Shown here one piece after another: positions 9,432-18,879 of a stretch of DNA of 64,000 nucleotides. Position 1 is the first letter of the stretch. Each line of letters begins with the position of its first letter. This DNA comes from a bacterium. Lineage in GTDB: Bacteria; Bacillota; Clostridia; Lachnospirales; Lachnospiraceae. The stretch spans positions 1-64,000 of the forward strand of contig JAUNGE010000005.1 in the NCBI GenBank assembly GCA_030524675.1, in the 5' to 3' direction. A program made the translations under genes and the position numbers. The notes below the pieces were generated by a model that was not told the origin of the DNA, did no database searches, and worked only from the letters and a program-made list of their open reading frames with translations.

Positions 9432-10712
9432 CTACCAGCGTCTTCGATTGCACAAAAACCATATCACTGCTGTCACGGCGAGATAAAACCACGTTGTTGG
9501 ATTACTGTACCACGTCGAGAAGAAGGACAGCATCAGATAGGCGGCAAACTGTGCATAGAACAGATAGCCCACTGGATTCTGAATTTTTCTGACTGCTTCC
9601 ATCAGAAAATATGCTGCTGCCCCCAGAATTCCCGAGAACACGCCCACGCCGACAATGCCAAAGTCATAATAGGCATCATAAAACAGCGTCAGTGTAGTCA
9701 GCTCTGTCTTTGTCACAAAAATCGGGAAATCGACCAGTTTCGGAACCATAAATTTCAGTCCAGTCAGCGCCCAGACCGGAAACAGCATGCGAAGCCCGAA
9801 TGTGTGAGACGGCAGTTCGTTCACCATACAGTTGAAATTGTCGTAATTATTCGCAATGTACATATATGGCTGCGTGATAAAAATCGGAGTATTGCCGTTC
9901 TTCATCTCAAAAATACCATTCAGATATGTGACATCATGCGCGCGCGCAATCGTCAGAATCACATAGAGAGCAATCATTCCGACCACACCGCATCCGATAA
10001 ACAGTGGATGCACGCTCTTTCGTGTGAGAACACCACAGAATACGGCCAAAAGTACAGCCAGAATCAGCTGGAATCTGGATACGCACAGAATTGGAATCAG
10101 GAGAGACACCAGCGTACACACCAGCACAATCGCTCCTCTCAGAGAATTTCTTCCCCGCTCCACATAATAATACAGTACAGCAAAAGAGGGCACCAACACA
10201 CACGAGACGGTAAAATAATGCACGCCGGTCAGATGAAAATACGAGTACGCATGGGGCACACCCACCGTAAATAGCGGAATGTAGCGCAAAACTGCAGCTT
10301 CCACCAGAAAGGCAATCGAGGAAATTCCGGTGATTCCTAAAATTCCCGCATACAGTCCTCGCTCCGTCCCCTGCAGATTTCTGGAACCATCCGTCTGTCT
10401 GTCCACTCTCCCGCACAGATAAGACAGCCATTCAAAGACCAGCCAAAATCCCAGATACGCTGCTAACAGGCAAAGCCATGTCTCCACACTCCAGGGTTTT
10501 TGCAGGCGGCTCAGTTTCAGACAGGAAATTCCTTCTCCTCCCACCCAGAACAGCCCAAAAAGCGCACGCAGATGAAGAAAATTGCCGGACACGCGGTAAT
10601 CTTCCCAGTAAAGCCACGCCGCCGCTGCCATAAGCACCAGACCCGACAGGTAGTAATACTCTGCTCTGGCAAATAAAAAGGCTGACAGATAACAAATCAG
10701 ATAAATTCCCAT
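9432..10712 (-). CDS. Oligosaccharide repeat-unit polymerase-like membrane protein
   Basis: A 426-aa protein with roughly a dozen predicted membrane segments from the first residues (MGIYLICYLSAFLF) to the end (AVTAVIWFLCNRRRW). The pattern, with a longer extracytoplasmic loop between about residues 265 and 320 (ITQPYMYIANNYDNFNCMV, NELPSHTFGLRML), resembles O-antigen/oligosaccharide polymerases (Wzy or EpsG class). Sequence conservation in such proteins is low, so the call rests on topology and length. The ATG at 10712 has a GAGGG-type site. The following gene, hisC, is 48 nt away. No glycosyltransferase cluster is adjacent, which is unusual for a Wzy. Confidence 0.7.
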   Translation of the reverse strand: MGIYLICYLSAFLFARAEYYYLSGLVLMAAAAWLYWEDYRVSGNFLHLRALFGLFWVGGEGISCLKLSRLQKPWSVETWLCLLAAYLGFWLVFEWLSYLCGRVDRQTDGSRNLQGTERGLYAGILGITGISSIAFLVEAAVLRYIPLFTVGVPHAYSYFHLTGVHYFTVSCVLVPSFAVLYYYVERGRNSLRGAIVLVCTLVSLLIPILCVSRFQLILAVLLAVFCGVLTRKSVHPLFIGCGVVGMIALYVILTIARAHDVTYLNGIFEMKNGNTPIFITQPYMYIANNYDNFNCMVNELPSHTFGLRMLFPVWALTGLKFMVPKLVDFPIFVTKTELTTLTLFYDAYYDFGIVGVGVFSGILGAAAYFLMEAVRKIQNPVGYLFYAQFAAYLMLSFFSTWYSNPTTWFYLAVTAVIWFLCNRRRW

Positions 10713-10741
10713 ACTCCATCCCTCACTGCTGTGTTTTGGTT

Positions 10742-10782
10742 AAAAAGGGCTGCTGTATAACTTACACAACAACCCTTTTTTG
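10742..10782 (-). terminator. Rho-independent terminator after ptsI (bidirectional form)
   Basis: A long imperfect stem runs from AAAAAGGGC to its complement and ends in T-runs on both strands. It lies 50 nt past the ptsI stop and ahead of the polymerase-like gene, closing the cda-pts block. Confidence 0.85.
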
Positions 10783-10833
10783 TTTTATTACGCTGCGCCT
10801 TACGGCTTGGCGATTTCTTCTTTTCCGTATCTC

Positions 10834-12552
10834 TTATTTCTGAGACTCCACAAATTCTGTCATATATGCACGCACTTCTGCCTCTGTGGCAAAGCTCATA
10901 GCCTTCTCTGCAACTGCCTGCAGCTCTTTGGAATCATATCCGCAGATTAACTTTCTCGCATTTAAGAGAGCAGATGCGCTCATACTGAATTCGTTCAAGC
11001 CAAATGCAAGAAGCAGCGGAATCATCAGCGGGTCACTCGCTGCCTCACCGCACATGCCGACCATGATATTCTCATTGCGGGCACATGTGATGATTCTCTG
11101 GATGCTTCTGAGCACTGCCGGATTCAGTGTGGAGTACAGATAAGAAATCTTGTCGTTTCCACGGTCTACGCTCATGGTGTACTGTGTCAGATCGTTCGTT
11201 CCGATACTGAAGAAATCCACTTCCTTTGCAAAGATATCTGCAATCAGGGAAGCGGCAGCCGTCTCAACCATGATACCTACCTGGATATCCTTGTTGTATG
11301 CGATGCCCGCTGCGTCCAACTCTGCCTTCAGCTCCTCAATCAGAGCTTTTGCTGCTCTGTACTCGTCAATACAAGTCACCAGAGGAATCATAATCTTGAT
11401 GTTTCCGTAAGCGCTGGCGCGAAGCAGTGCGCGAAGCTGAGGTTTGTACACATCCTCTTTTCTGTCCAGGCAGAAACGGATAGCGCGGTATCCCAAGAAT
11501 GGGTTCTCATCTTTCTGAAGTCCCATATATGGAATTTCCTTATCACCACCGATATCCAATGTACGAATGATAACCGGTTTTCCGTTCATTGCCACTGCCA
11601 CTTTGCGGTACGCCTCAAACTGCTCTTCCTCTGTCGGCATGGCCGTTCTGTCCATGAACAGGAACTCTGTACGGAACAGGCCGATTCCCTCACCGTCATA
11701 CTGCAGCACTTTGTCCACATCTTCCGGTTTTCCGATATTTGCCACCAGTTCTACCCTCACACCGTCTTTTGTCACAGTCGGCATACCGATGAACTTCTCC
11801 AATTCTTTCTTTTCTTTCAGGTAAACTTCTCTCTTCGTCTGATACTCTGCTGCTTCTTTTTCGGACGGATTTACAATCACAATTCCAGCTCCGCCATCCA
11901 GAACGATGGAATCGCCGTTCTTTACCTCATCCATGATGCCGCTCACTGCCACCACTGCCGGAATCTCCAGAGCTCTCGCAAGAATTGCGGTATGAGAAGT
12001 CTTTCCGCCAAGCTCTGTCACGATACCAGTCACGTTTGCCGGATTGATGCCTGCCGTGATGGATGGGGTCAGGTCCTTTGCCAGAATCACACTGCCTGCC
12101 GGAAGTGCAGATACATTCACAGAGTCGATTCCCAGAAGTTTCTTCTGTACTCTGGTCTTGATATCTCTCATATCTGTCGCACGCTGCTGCATCAGCTCGT
12201 CATCCATGGAAGCAAACATATCTGCATACATAGTAAATACACTCTCAATCGCTGCTTCTGCGCAGGTGCTGCTTGTCTGAATCATCTCCTCCACGCCAGT
12301 TGTCAGCATTGGATCCTGCAGCAGCATCAGATGTCCATTTAAAATTTCAGCCTCTTTTTCCCCAATACGCTCTGCCATGTCCGCTGCCAGTTCACTGACA
12401 TCTTTCACACTTTTTTCTACGGCGTCGCGAAATCTCTCCACTTCTGCCGCCGTGTCAGAAACGGCATGATTTGGAATCACCAATTCTACTTCCTCAATAA
12501 TCACTACTTTGCCGATTCCAATGCCGGCGGATGCACTTGTCCCTTTTTTCAT
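10834..12552 (-). CDS. ptsI: Phosphotransferase system enzyme I
   Basis: PEP-protein phosphotransferase, first step of PTS sugar uptake: autophosphorylates from PEP and passes the phosphate to HPr. At 572 aa it has full length. The N-terminal HPr-binding domain is followed by the phosphohistidine motif GGKTSHTAILARALEIPAVV near residue 190. The C-terminal PEP-binding barrel carries LFRTEFLFMDR, GGDKEIPYMG, FFSIGTNDLTQYTMSVDR and CGEAASDP with its catalytic Cys. AGGAGG lies 8 nt before the ATG. It follows ptsH by 40 nt, the usual ptsHI order, and a terminator lies downstream. In this genome ptsHI sits directly behind cdaA-cdaR instead of alone. Confidence 0.98.
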   Translation of the reverse strand: MKKGTSASAGIGIGKVVIIEEVELVIPNHAVSDTAAEVERFRDAVEKSVKDVSELAADMAERIGEKEAEILNGHLMLLQDPMLTTGVEEMIQTSSTCAEAAIESVFTMYADMFASMDDELMQQRATDMRDIKTRVQKKLLGIDSVNVSALPAGSVILAKDLTPSITAGINPANVTGIVTELGGKTSHTAILARALEIPAVVAVSGIMDEVKNGDSIVLDGGAGIVIVNPSEKEAAEYQTKREVYLKEKKELEKFIGMPTVTKDGVRVELVANIGKPEDVDKVLQYDGEGIGLFRTEFLFMDRTAMPTEEEQFEAYRKVAVAMNGKPVIIRTLDIGGDKEIPYMGLQKDENPFLGYRAIRFCLDRKEDVYKPQLRALLRASAYGNIKIMIPLVTCIDEYRAAKALIEELKAELDAAGIAYNKDIQVGIMVETAAASLIADIFAKEVDFFSIGTNDLTQYTMSVDRGNDKISYLYSTLNPAVLRSIQRIITCARNENIMVGMCGEAASDPLMIPLLLAFGLNEFSMSASALLNARKLICGYDSKELQAVAEKAMSFATEAEVRAYMTEFVESQK

Positions 12553-12592
12553 TGCTACTTCCTCCTAAATCTCTTTTTCATGCATTGATGAA

Positions 12593-12868
12593 TTATATAG
12601 ACTCTCCCAGTCCACTCTCCACGGCGGCAATCATTGCCTGGAGTGCCTCTGCCTCGTCAGGTCCCTCACAAATAAATTCCAATTCTTCTCCGCAGCCGAT
12701 GCATGCGCCCAAAACACTGAGCACACTCTTTGCATTGCCGCTTGATGCCCCTCCTCCTGTCTGAAAACGAATGGAAGATTTGTACTGCCCCGCCAAATTA
12801 CAAAGCACTCCTGCCGGCCGTAAATGAAGTCCGGTAGAATTCTTCACTACTGTTTTCTGCCTTATCAC
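12593..12868 (-). CDS. ptsH: Phosphocarrier protein HPr
   Basis: A 91-aa HPr. With the GTG at 12868 as start (GGGAGG 7 nt upstream) the phosphorylated His of GLHLRPAG is residue 15, exactly as in characterised HPr proteins, which decides this start over an upstream GTG. The HPr-kinase site is kept as NAKSVLSVLG, the serine falling at 48 because of a two-residue insertion in a Gly/Ser loop. Thus both transport (His15-P) and catabolite control (Ser-P with CcpA) should operate. Family role: shuttles phosphate from enzyme I to sugar-specific IIA. It lies between cdaR (34 nt) and ptsI (40 nt). Confidence 0.96.
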   Translation of the reverse strand: MIRQKTVVKNSTGLHLRPAGVLCNLAGQYKSSIRFQTGGGASSGNAKSVLSVLGACIGCGEELEFICEGPDEAEALQAMIAAVESGLGESI

Positions 12869-12902
12869 ACTGCTGCCTCCCACTTGTATTACTTACTGTT
12901 TG

Positions 12903-14246
12903 CTAAGACTCTGTTTCCGATTCTCTCGTCTCTCCCTCAGACTCTGCCTGCGACGTCTCTTCCGCCTCAGTATCGGATACCGTCTGTGCCTGTCCTGGAG
13001 ACAAATATTTTGCCTTCACAGTCACCATAAACGGCGAATAGCTTTGAATCATAAAACTGTCTTCCAGATGAAACTCCAGAGAACCCTGATGGCTTCCCTC
13101 TGTCAACTCGCTGACATCTATAAAAGCCTGAAGCTGCTCTGGCTCCAGCTTTGCCAGGTCCTCCTTTAATCCCTGTACGGTCACTTCAATCTGTTCTTCA
13201 TCTATCTCATATGTGCAGTTGCTGTCTTCTCCCACGATAGATATGTTTGAACTATCGAGCATAAAGTCCTGGCTCACCAATTTCTCCACATTCAGAGTGA
13301 CAGAAATCACACTGCTCTCCATGCCGGCAAGGCTTAACGATGCGCTCGGCAAAAATTTATTCAAATCAATCGAAACCTTCTTATCTCCTGTCAGTCCATC
13401 CAGATTCAGCTCCGCATCTGTGATGTGTAAACTCGTCAGTTCCGCCAGCACGGACTTAAATCCCGCCACCGGCACAGATTTATAAGGGCTGGAAATGCCA
13501 GTAAAACGGTATCCATCCGCCACTTCTCCTGTCACTTCAAAATTCAGCGCGAGTTCCTTGATGCGCAGAATCACCTGCTCAAACTCCACTTCTTCTGTAT
13601 CGATTGTCACCTTGGAACCAAAATCCAGCTCATGGCCGTTCGCATCATACATAGCCGTTCTCGCTGTGCCAGAGAAATCGCTCTCTTTTCCATCCAGATT
13701 GATCTCAATTCCCACAGAGCTTATCATGCCGACCATGGACTCCGGACCTTTTACCTTAACTACGTTCGGACTCAATGTCGTGGTTCCCATCGCATAGCCA
13801 TCTGAAAGCGCTCCAACCGAGTTCACCCTTACAGTGAACGCCTTCTCCTGAATCGGCTCCGTCACGACATGCACCACATCTGTGTTGGAAATCGGCGTCC
13901 CCTCCATCAGATTTTTATTGCTCACCACCTCGATCCGAACCGGCACCGTGCCCGTCACAGACCAGAGGTCTTTCAAATCCACATATGCCCTGAAATCCGA
14001 TTTCTGAATTTTATTGAAATCCAGAGTCCTCACAATCACGCTGACAGAAACTGTCTTTTTCCCCTCAATCTCATAGGTCAGTCCAGCATCTGTCAGCACT
14101 TCGTCGTTCAGCACCTCCAGAGGAATGTCAGTCACTGATTTTGTCTTTAAAGGGTTTGAGAGGTTCACAACCATAATCCATATCAAAAGCGCAATACACA
14201 CAGAAATCAGTTTGATAAACAGATTATTCGTCAGCCTTTCTTTCAT
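12903..14246 (-). CDS. cdaR: YbbR-domain protein CdaR, regulator of the diadenylate cyclase
   Basis: A 447-aa membrane-anchored extracytoplasmic protein. It has one N-terminal helix (FIKLISVCIALLIWIMVVNL), then about four YbbR repeats, seen as recurring beta-rich units with VTVQGL- and VKVKGPE-type endings, and a Glu/Ser/Thr-rich tail (TEAEETSQAESEGETRESETES). In Firmicutes CdaR binds CdaA at the membrane and alters its activity. Its ATG lies inside cdaA (23-bp overlap), so the two are translationally coupled. The gene usually following in other Firmicutes, glmM, is absent here and ptsH comes next. Confidence 0.93.
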   Translation of the reverse strand: MKERLTNNLFIKLISVCIALLIWIMVVNLSNPLKTKSVTDIPLEVLNDEVLTDAGLTYEIEGKKTVSVSVIVRTLDFNKIQKSDFRAYVDLKDLWSVTGTVPVRIEVVSNKNLMEGTPISNTDVVHVVTEPIQEKAFTVRVNSVGALSDGYAMGTTTLSPNVVKVKGPESMVGMISSVGIEINLDGKESDFSGTARTAMYDANGHELDFGSKVTIDTEEVEFEQVILRIKELALNFEVTGEVADGYRFTGISSPYKSVPVAGFKSVLAELTSLHITDAELNLDGLTGDKKVSIDLNKFLPSASLSLAGMESSVISVTLNVEKLVSQDFMLDSSNISIVGEDSNCTYEIDEEQIEVTVQGLKEDLAKLEPEQLQAFIDVSELTEGSHQGSLEFHLEDSFMIQSYSPFMVTVKAKYLSPGQAQTVSDTEAEETSQAESEGETRESETES

Positions 14247-15123
14247 TTTTCAGCCTTCCTTTCAATCTTCCAAAACGTCTCGGCTCTGAAGGATTTGTCT
14301 TTAACTTGGAAAGTTCCTCCCTCAGCTCCTCCTGCGTCATATTCCGCGTCAGATGACCTCCTTTGGCAACCGACACATAACCGGTCTCCTCGGATACCAC
14401 CACGGTGATGCTGTCCGTCACCTCGCTGACCCCAACAGCCGCTCGATGCCTGGTTCCCAGCTCCTTGCTTATCATCATATTGTCGGAGAGAGGCAGATAG
14501 CATGTCGCCGCCACAACGCGGTTCCCGCGGATAACCACTGCGCCGTCGTGAAGCGGTGTATTATGCTCAAAAATATTAATCAAAAGCTGGCTGGTAATCA
14601 GACCATCCACTTCGATTCCTGTCTTCTCAATATCTTTTAGGGATGTCTCGCGCTCAATCACCATCAGCGCGCCCGTACAGACTTTTCCCATCTCAAAGCT
14701 CGCCCGCACCAACTCATTGATGGTCTTATCCGTAAACTGTCCAGCCTCTTTTTTACTCGTATCGTCAAATAAAGCGAGGGTCGTCAGAATGTTCTTGCTT
14801 CCGAGCTGTTCCAGAGCACGCCTTAACTCTGGCTGGAAAATAATCATCACCGCGATAATCGCCGTCGGCGCGCTCTTATAGATAATCCACAAAATCGTGT
14901 TCAGCTCTGCAATCTCCGCAAACGCGGTAAAGAGCAAAATCACGACAATTCCTCTCAAAAGAGTCCATGCTCTGCTGTCTCTTATCCATGCCAAAATCTC
15001 ATAAATCAGAAACGAAAGAATCACAATTTCCAAAAGATTACGAATCGGGTCAGTAAAGGGATTTAAGGAAATTTTAGGCAAAAACTTACTCCAATCTTTT
15101 AAAGAAAATACAACTTCTTCCAC
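14224..15123 (-). CDS. cdaA: Membrane diadenylate cyclase CdaA
   Basis: Makes the second messenger c-di-AMP from two ATP. It is 299 aa with three N-terminal membrane helices (residues about 20-90, including LLRGIVVILLFTAFAEIAEL) followed by a DisA_N-type catalytic domain. Both active-site motifs are present: DGAVVIRGNRV and GTRHRAAVG. The start is GTG 15123, 7 nt after AAAGGAGG; an ORF start six codons earlier would sit on that site. C-di-AMP in Firmicutes controls potassium and osmolyte transport, wall homeostasis and sometimes carbon metabolism. The gene is cotranscribed with two upstream membrane proteins and with cdaR. Confidence 0.97.
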   Translation of the reverse strand: MEEVVFSLKDWSKFLPKISLNPFTDPIRNLLEIVILSFLIYEILAWIRDSRAWTLLRGIVVILLFTAFAEIAELNTILWIIYKSAPTAIIAVMIIFQPELRRALEQLGSKNILTTLALFDDTSKKEAGQFTDKTINELVRASFEMGKVCTGALMVIERETSLKDIEKTGIEVDGLITSQLLINIFEHNTPLHDGAVVIRGNRVVAATCYLPLSDNMMISKELGTRHRAAVGVSEVTDSITVVVSEETGYVSVAKGGHLTRNMTQEELREELSKLKTNPSEPRRFGRLKGRLKNERKADE

Positions 15124-15146
15124 GCTCTCTCCTCCTTTCACTTTCC

Positions 15147-16106
15147 TTATGATTTCTCCCTGCTGCCTCGGCTGTTTCCTTTCACGCTGCTGATCTTATG
15201 TACCTGCACATCCGGCTCTGTCACCATCATCTTAGGTACTGCTTTCACATAATAGTAGTATTCATCATCTTCATACTGCACATACTCCACCCTGGAGTAA
15301 TCCACAGCGAAGACAAACAGCTGGTACACTGCCACTATCAGAAGGGATGCCAGGATCCCCAAAATCAACTCTCCTATTTTCAGGGAGACATGAATCTTCA
15401 TACTTCCCAGAAAAATCACCGTGACCTGGGCTATCATTCCCATAATAACGGCCGCCATCCAGGAATAATTAAAGGACATGCGGTGCAGCACCCAGACAAT
15501 CACCAGGGAGCATGCAAACGCAGTTATCATTACCAGCATCTGCTTATTGTTTATAACGATACTCACCGCCTGGGAGTACTTCTGCAATGCCTCGGCCTGC
15601 GCTCCGTTCGTGAGAAGTCCGGTGTTCTGCTTTACATACAACAGTACATAGTAGATGCAGATACCACAGCTCACAGGAATCACAGCAGACACGCCGCACG
15701 CCAGCCCTGCTACCAGCGGAACTACATAGGGTATTTTCAAAGCAAACATCAGGGGCGTCACCAGAAGCAGGACACTGTCGCCTGGCTGCTGCCCATAATA
15801 TAAAATCCCGACCAAAAACAGCACAATCGCCGTCACCACCGCTATCTCCGCCGAAATGCTGAACAGATGCATCAGCATAAAGACAGATGCAATCACCGCT
15901 GTGATTCCATATGGCATAAAAGAACAGACCAGCGCCAAAACCAGTGGAACCACAGGATTTTTCAAGAGCGGCATCGAACCGATATTCTGATTTAACAGAT
16001 AGAAAATCAAAAAGCTCAGAATAAATTTCAGCACAGCTATCACATAAATATCATATTTTCCGTAAAAATTTTTCAGGCGCTCTCTGAATATGAGCAATCC
16101 CATCAT
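15147..16106 (-). CDS. Polytopic membrane protein of unknown function, cdaA operon
   Basis: A 319-aa protein with about nine or ten membrane segments up to residue 265 and a soluble C-terminal tail containing an acidic/aromatic run (YEDDEYYYYVKAV) and a basic end (NSRGSREKS). I do not recognise a named domain; the helix arrangement vaguely recalls the membrane part of SpoIIE but no conserved motif proves it. The start ATG overlaps the stop of the previous gene (ATGA type), and cdaA begins 23 nt after its stop, so it is part of the cdaA operon. A role in membrane regulation of c-di-AMP synthesis is only inferred from that position. Confidence 0.75.
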   Translation of the reverse strand: MMGLLIFRERLKNFYGKYDIYVIAVLKFILSFLIFYLLNQNIGSMPLLKNPVVPLVLALVCSFMPYGITAVIASVFMLMHLFSISAEIAVVTAIVLFLVGILYYGQQPGDSVLLLVTPLMFALKIPYVVPLVAGLACGVSAVIPVSCGICIYYVLLYVKQNTGLLTNGAQAEALQKYSQAVSIVINNKQMLVMITAFACSLVIVWVLHRMSFNYSWMAAVIMGMIAQVTVIFLGSMKIHVSLKIGELILGILASLLIVAVYQLFVFAVDYSRVEYVQYEDDEYYYYVKAVPKMMVTEPDVQVHKISSVKGNSRGSREKS

Positions 16107-16531
16107 GTTCGAGTTCCTCCTTTTGCCAGTTCCTTTGATTTTTCCTGAAACTCATAACGACGTTCCAGGCGTTTTAACTTCGCAATATACAGCCGCATCA
16201 CTCTAGCTGCCCTGTTATAGCGGATTTTGTAAGTTCGATGCACAAAAAAGAGATAACCCAAAAGCCCTATGAGGTAGGCGATACCCCAGGGTTTTAACAG
16301 CTCATCCCATTCCTCCAGATTCAGATTTGTCAGAATTTCTTCTGCCTGATATAAAAACGCAGTGCCCATAATACACACAAATCCTATCGTATATATAATA
16401 AAGGATTTCAAAAGATGGCTGCTGATGTAGTCTTGTCTGAAATAATTTCCAGCTCTTTTCAGCTGTTCATGCTGCTGTTTTTCATACAGCGCAATCTCTG
16501 CCATCAGTTTGACTTTTTCTTCGTTCAGCAC
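16103..16531 (-). CDS. Small two-helix membrane protein, first gene of the cdaA operon
   Basis: A 142-aa protein not recognised as a named family. The N terminus is a charged helix (residues 1-40), followed by two membrane segments (FIIYTIGFVCIMGTAFLYQA and WGIAYLIGLLGYLFFV) and a basic, probably coiled C-terminal stretch (RLYIAKLKRLERRYEFQEK). The start is a GTG at 16531 with GGGAGG 9 nt upstream. It overlaps the next gene by 4 bp. A promoter about 130 bp upstream makes it the operon leader. Function unknown. Confidence 0.72.
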   Translation of the reverse strand: MLNEEKVKLMAEIALYEKQQHEQLKRAGNYFRQDYISSHLLKSFIIYTIGFVCIMGTAFLYQAEEILTNLNLEEWDELLKPWGIAYLIGLLGYLFFVHRTYKIRYNRAARVMRLYIAKLKRLERRYEFQEKSKELAKGGTRT

Positions 16532-16565
16532 GCCGCTTTTCCTCCCAATTTTCTTAGTTTTATGA

Positions 16566-16693
16566 TGAAGAGGTCAAAAGATGTTTGATTCTCTTCATCC
16601 TGCGAATTGCTTTGCAGCTGTCTGCCCTGCTTTCTGCCGAGAAAACACAGCTACCGTTTTTTCATTATATATCATAATCCACTCACTCGTAAA
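16566..16693 (-). promoter_or_regulatory. cdaA-operon promoter and leader hairpin
   Basis: Minus strand: TATAAT at 16669-16664, TTTACG at 16693-16688, spacer 18 bp. In the resulting leader, GAAGAG/CTCTTC (16566-16595) forms a hairpin about 35 nt before the GTG start. The remainder of the 16532-16955 gap shows no gene. Confidence 0.5.
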
Positions 16694-16806
16694 GAGTTCT
16701 TATGAGATAAATTAAAAAAATACCTCACTCTAAAGTAGTATAGCATAAACTCGTCGTTTTTGCGATAATTTCCTCAGAATTTCAGAAAATTGAAAGGAAA
16801 CCAAAA

Positions 16807-16850
16807 GCCGGATCGCGGAAAAAACATGTCCTGTTTTTCCCGTTTCCGGC
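16807..16850 (-). terminator. Terminator after the GH3 gene
   Basis: Outer stem GCCGGA/TCCGGC with an inner GGAAAAA/TTTTTCC stem, followed on the minus strand by TTTTGGTTT. It is about 105 nt past the GH3 stop codon and separates that gene from the cdaA operon promoter. Confidence 0.7.
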
Positions 16851-16955
16851 CTTTCTTTCCTTACATTTATGTCATTTTTTCAATTTTTTAGCTTCTGAGA
16901 CTTTTTTTCTTTGCACCGCTTCCTGCACACAGGCAGCGCAAGAAAATCGTAAGTT

Positions 16956-18692
16956 TTACAGTCTGGTATCCCATTTTCCGCAGAATACTGTATCGCTCGC
17001 GGTTCCCTTGAACTCGCTCTTTCCGCAGATTTTCTCAATGGCTGCGCGGATAGAAGTGCGGGTGTTTCCGTATGCATTGATGAATGTGTGCACCTGTGGC
17101 ACATCAATCAGATGGTTGGTGTAATTTAAGCTGATGCCGACGGTCGGAACCTCGGTTGCATACCACGGCAGCTCGCTAGAATGGTTGCAGCTCCAGCGCA
17201 AACGCACATTGTTTTCCTGCGCATAGCCCTTGATATTCAGCACCAGGAACACCACATCGTACTTGGAAGCGAATTCTTTCATACTTCCACACTCCATCAT
17301 CGTCATCATATGCTGCGGTTTCGGGCCTTCCTCTGCTTCCAGGTCATGGAAATTCGGTGCCACATCCACAGTAAATCCGGCACGCTCCAGCTCTTCAATC
17401 ACGACCTGTTTTACTGGATCGCCCTTGTAAGCTTTACTGGTAGGCGTGGACTGGATGAACACCAGGCGCGCTCTCTTCTGTGTCTCTGGGTTGATCGGCA
17501 GATTATTCTGGGTATCTTTTACCAGAGTGATGCAGCGGTCTGCTGCCTCGGCTGCCAGTCTCAGATGTTCCTCACATCCCACAACGCTCTCTTTTACTTC
17601 CGGAGCCATTGTCACATTCTCTTTCTTGTACAGACCCAGTCTTGCCTTCAGGCCAAGAATTCTGTGCAGCGCATCGCTCAGACGCTCCTCACTGATGATG
17701 CCGTTTCGGATGCCATTCTTCATGTACTGGAAATCTTCTTCTGCATCGTTTGTGAACAGGAACATATCGCAGCCGCTTGCGATAGCCTTCGGCACAGCAA
17801 TCTCTCTCTTCTCCATACATGCTATGCCGGCCATATGGGAAGCGTCTGTAATCACAACGCCGTTAAATCCCATCTCGCCGCGCAGCAGGTCTGTCAAAAG
17901 TTCTGGTGCCAGAGTTGCCGGCATAATCTCGGAATCCTTGATGCCTGGACGCAGCTTTCTGCTCATCTTGGGAAGTGCGATATGGCCCACCATGATACTC
18001 TCCAGGCCTTCGTCAATCATAGTCTGATATACCTTGCGGAAAGAAGCATCCCACTCTTCCACGCTCAAGTCATTCACACCGAGCACCAAATGCTGGTCGC
18101 GCTCTTCCACACCGTCTCCTGGGAAATGCTTGCAGCAGCATGCCACATTGCTCTGGTGAATACCATGGATAAATTCGCGGATGTTCTCAATCACTCTGTC
18201 CGCATTGTCACCGAAGGAACGAGTATTCACAATCGTGTTTCTCCAGTTCATAAAGATATCTGCACATGGGTTGAACATCCAGTTCACGCCGACGCTGGAT
18301 GCCTCACGTCCTGCCACATAGCCGATATCATATGCCGTCTTTGTGCCTTCTCCTGCTGCCGCTTCCGCCGCTGTTGCCACAAAAGTACCATCAGAGAGGC
18401 ATCCGTCGCCGCCGTTGTCGCAGTTTGCAGCAATCAAAAGCGGAATTTTGGAATTTTCCTGATAGGTCTTGTTCTGATGATACACGCCGTTTCTGTCACC
18501 GCCCTGCCAGCGCAGGCCACCCTGATGATAGCGGTTCAGTGTGTCCTTAATTACCTCCTCATCCAGGCTCTTTCTCATCTGTACAAACAGCTGACCGACC
18601 TTCTCATCCTCGCTCATGGATGCAATCGTGTCCTCCACCCACTGAATCGCCTCGTCATTCAGATAAAACGGCTTTTCTTTCAAATTTACCAT
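16956..18692 (-). CDS. Glycoside hydrolase family 3, NagZ-like beta-N-acetylhexosaminidase
   Basis: A 578-aa GH3 enzyme without signal peptide, so probably cytoplasmic. The NagZ-subgroup loop is complete: KHFPGDG followed nine residues on by D-Q-H, the Asp-His dyad that replaces the usual acid/base glutamate; the nucleophile Asp is in GVVITDASHM. Such enzymes remove terminal GlcNAc (or act as phosphorylases), for example from muropeptides or host glycans. After the barrel (about residues 1-370) there is a C-terminal alpha/beta domain. AGGAGG lies 10 nt before the ATG. A clear paralogue of the same length and layout lies at 42943-44643. It is followed by its own terminator; a nuclease gene is upstream. 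Substrate remains inference. Confidence 0.92.
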   Translation of the reverse strand: MVNLKEKPFYLNDEAIQWVEDTIASMSEDEKVGQLFVQMRKSLDEEVIKDTLNRYHQGGLRWQGGDRNGVYHQNKTYQENSKIPLLIAANCDNGGDGCLSDGTFVATAAEAAAGEGTKTAYDIGYVAGREASSVGVNWMFNPCADIFMNWRNTIVNTRSFGDNADRVIENIREFIHGIHQSNVACCCKHFPGDGVEERDQHLVLGVNDLSVEEWDASFRKVYQTMIDEGLESIMVGHIALPKMSRKLRPGIKDSEIMPATLAPELLTDLLRGEMGFNGVVITDASHMAGIACMEKREIAVPKAIASGCDMFLFTNDAEEDFQYMKNGIRNGIISEERLSDALHRILGLKARLGLYKKENVTMAPEVKESVVGCEEHLRLAAEAADRCITLVKDTQNNLPINPETQKRARLVFIQSTPTSKAYKGDPVKQVVIEELERAGFTVDVAPNFHDLEAEEGPKPQHMMTMMECGSMKEFASKYDVVFLVLNIKGYAQENNVRLRWSCNHSSELPWYATEVPTVGISLNYTNHLIDVPQVHTFINAYGNTRTSIRAAIEKICGKSEFKGTASDTVFCGKWDTRL

Positions 18693-18879
18693 ACGTTCAT
18701 TTCCTCCTGTTTTTCATTTCTATGGAATACACAGAAGACAGTCCTCCTTGCGGAAAACTGCCTTCTGTTTCTCATACAGAGACAACCTGATTTTAGTTTA
18801 ATAAATTTTCAGAAAAGTTTCCAGAACAATTTTATCCACTTTTAGCATTACTTTCACACTATTTTCGACATCTATTTCT

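Noticed and set aside
17181..18845. 554-codon open frame opposite the first GH3 gene
   Set aside because: Fully antisense to a gene with clear catalytic motifs; its translation is Cys/His-rich and without domain pattern, as expected for a shadow frame.
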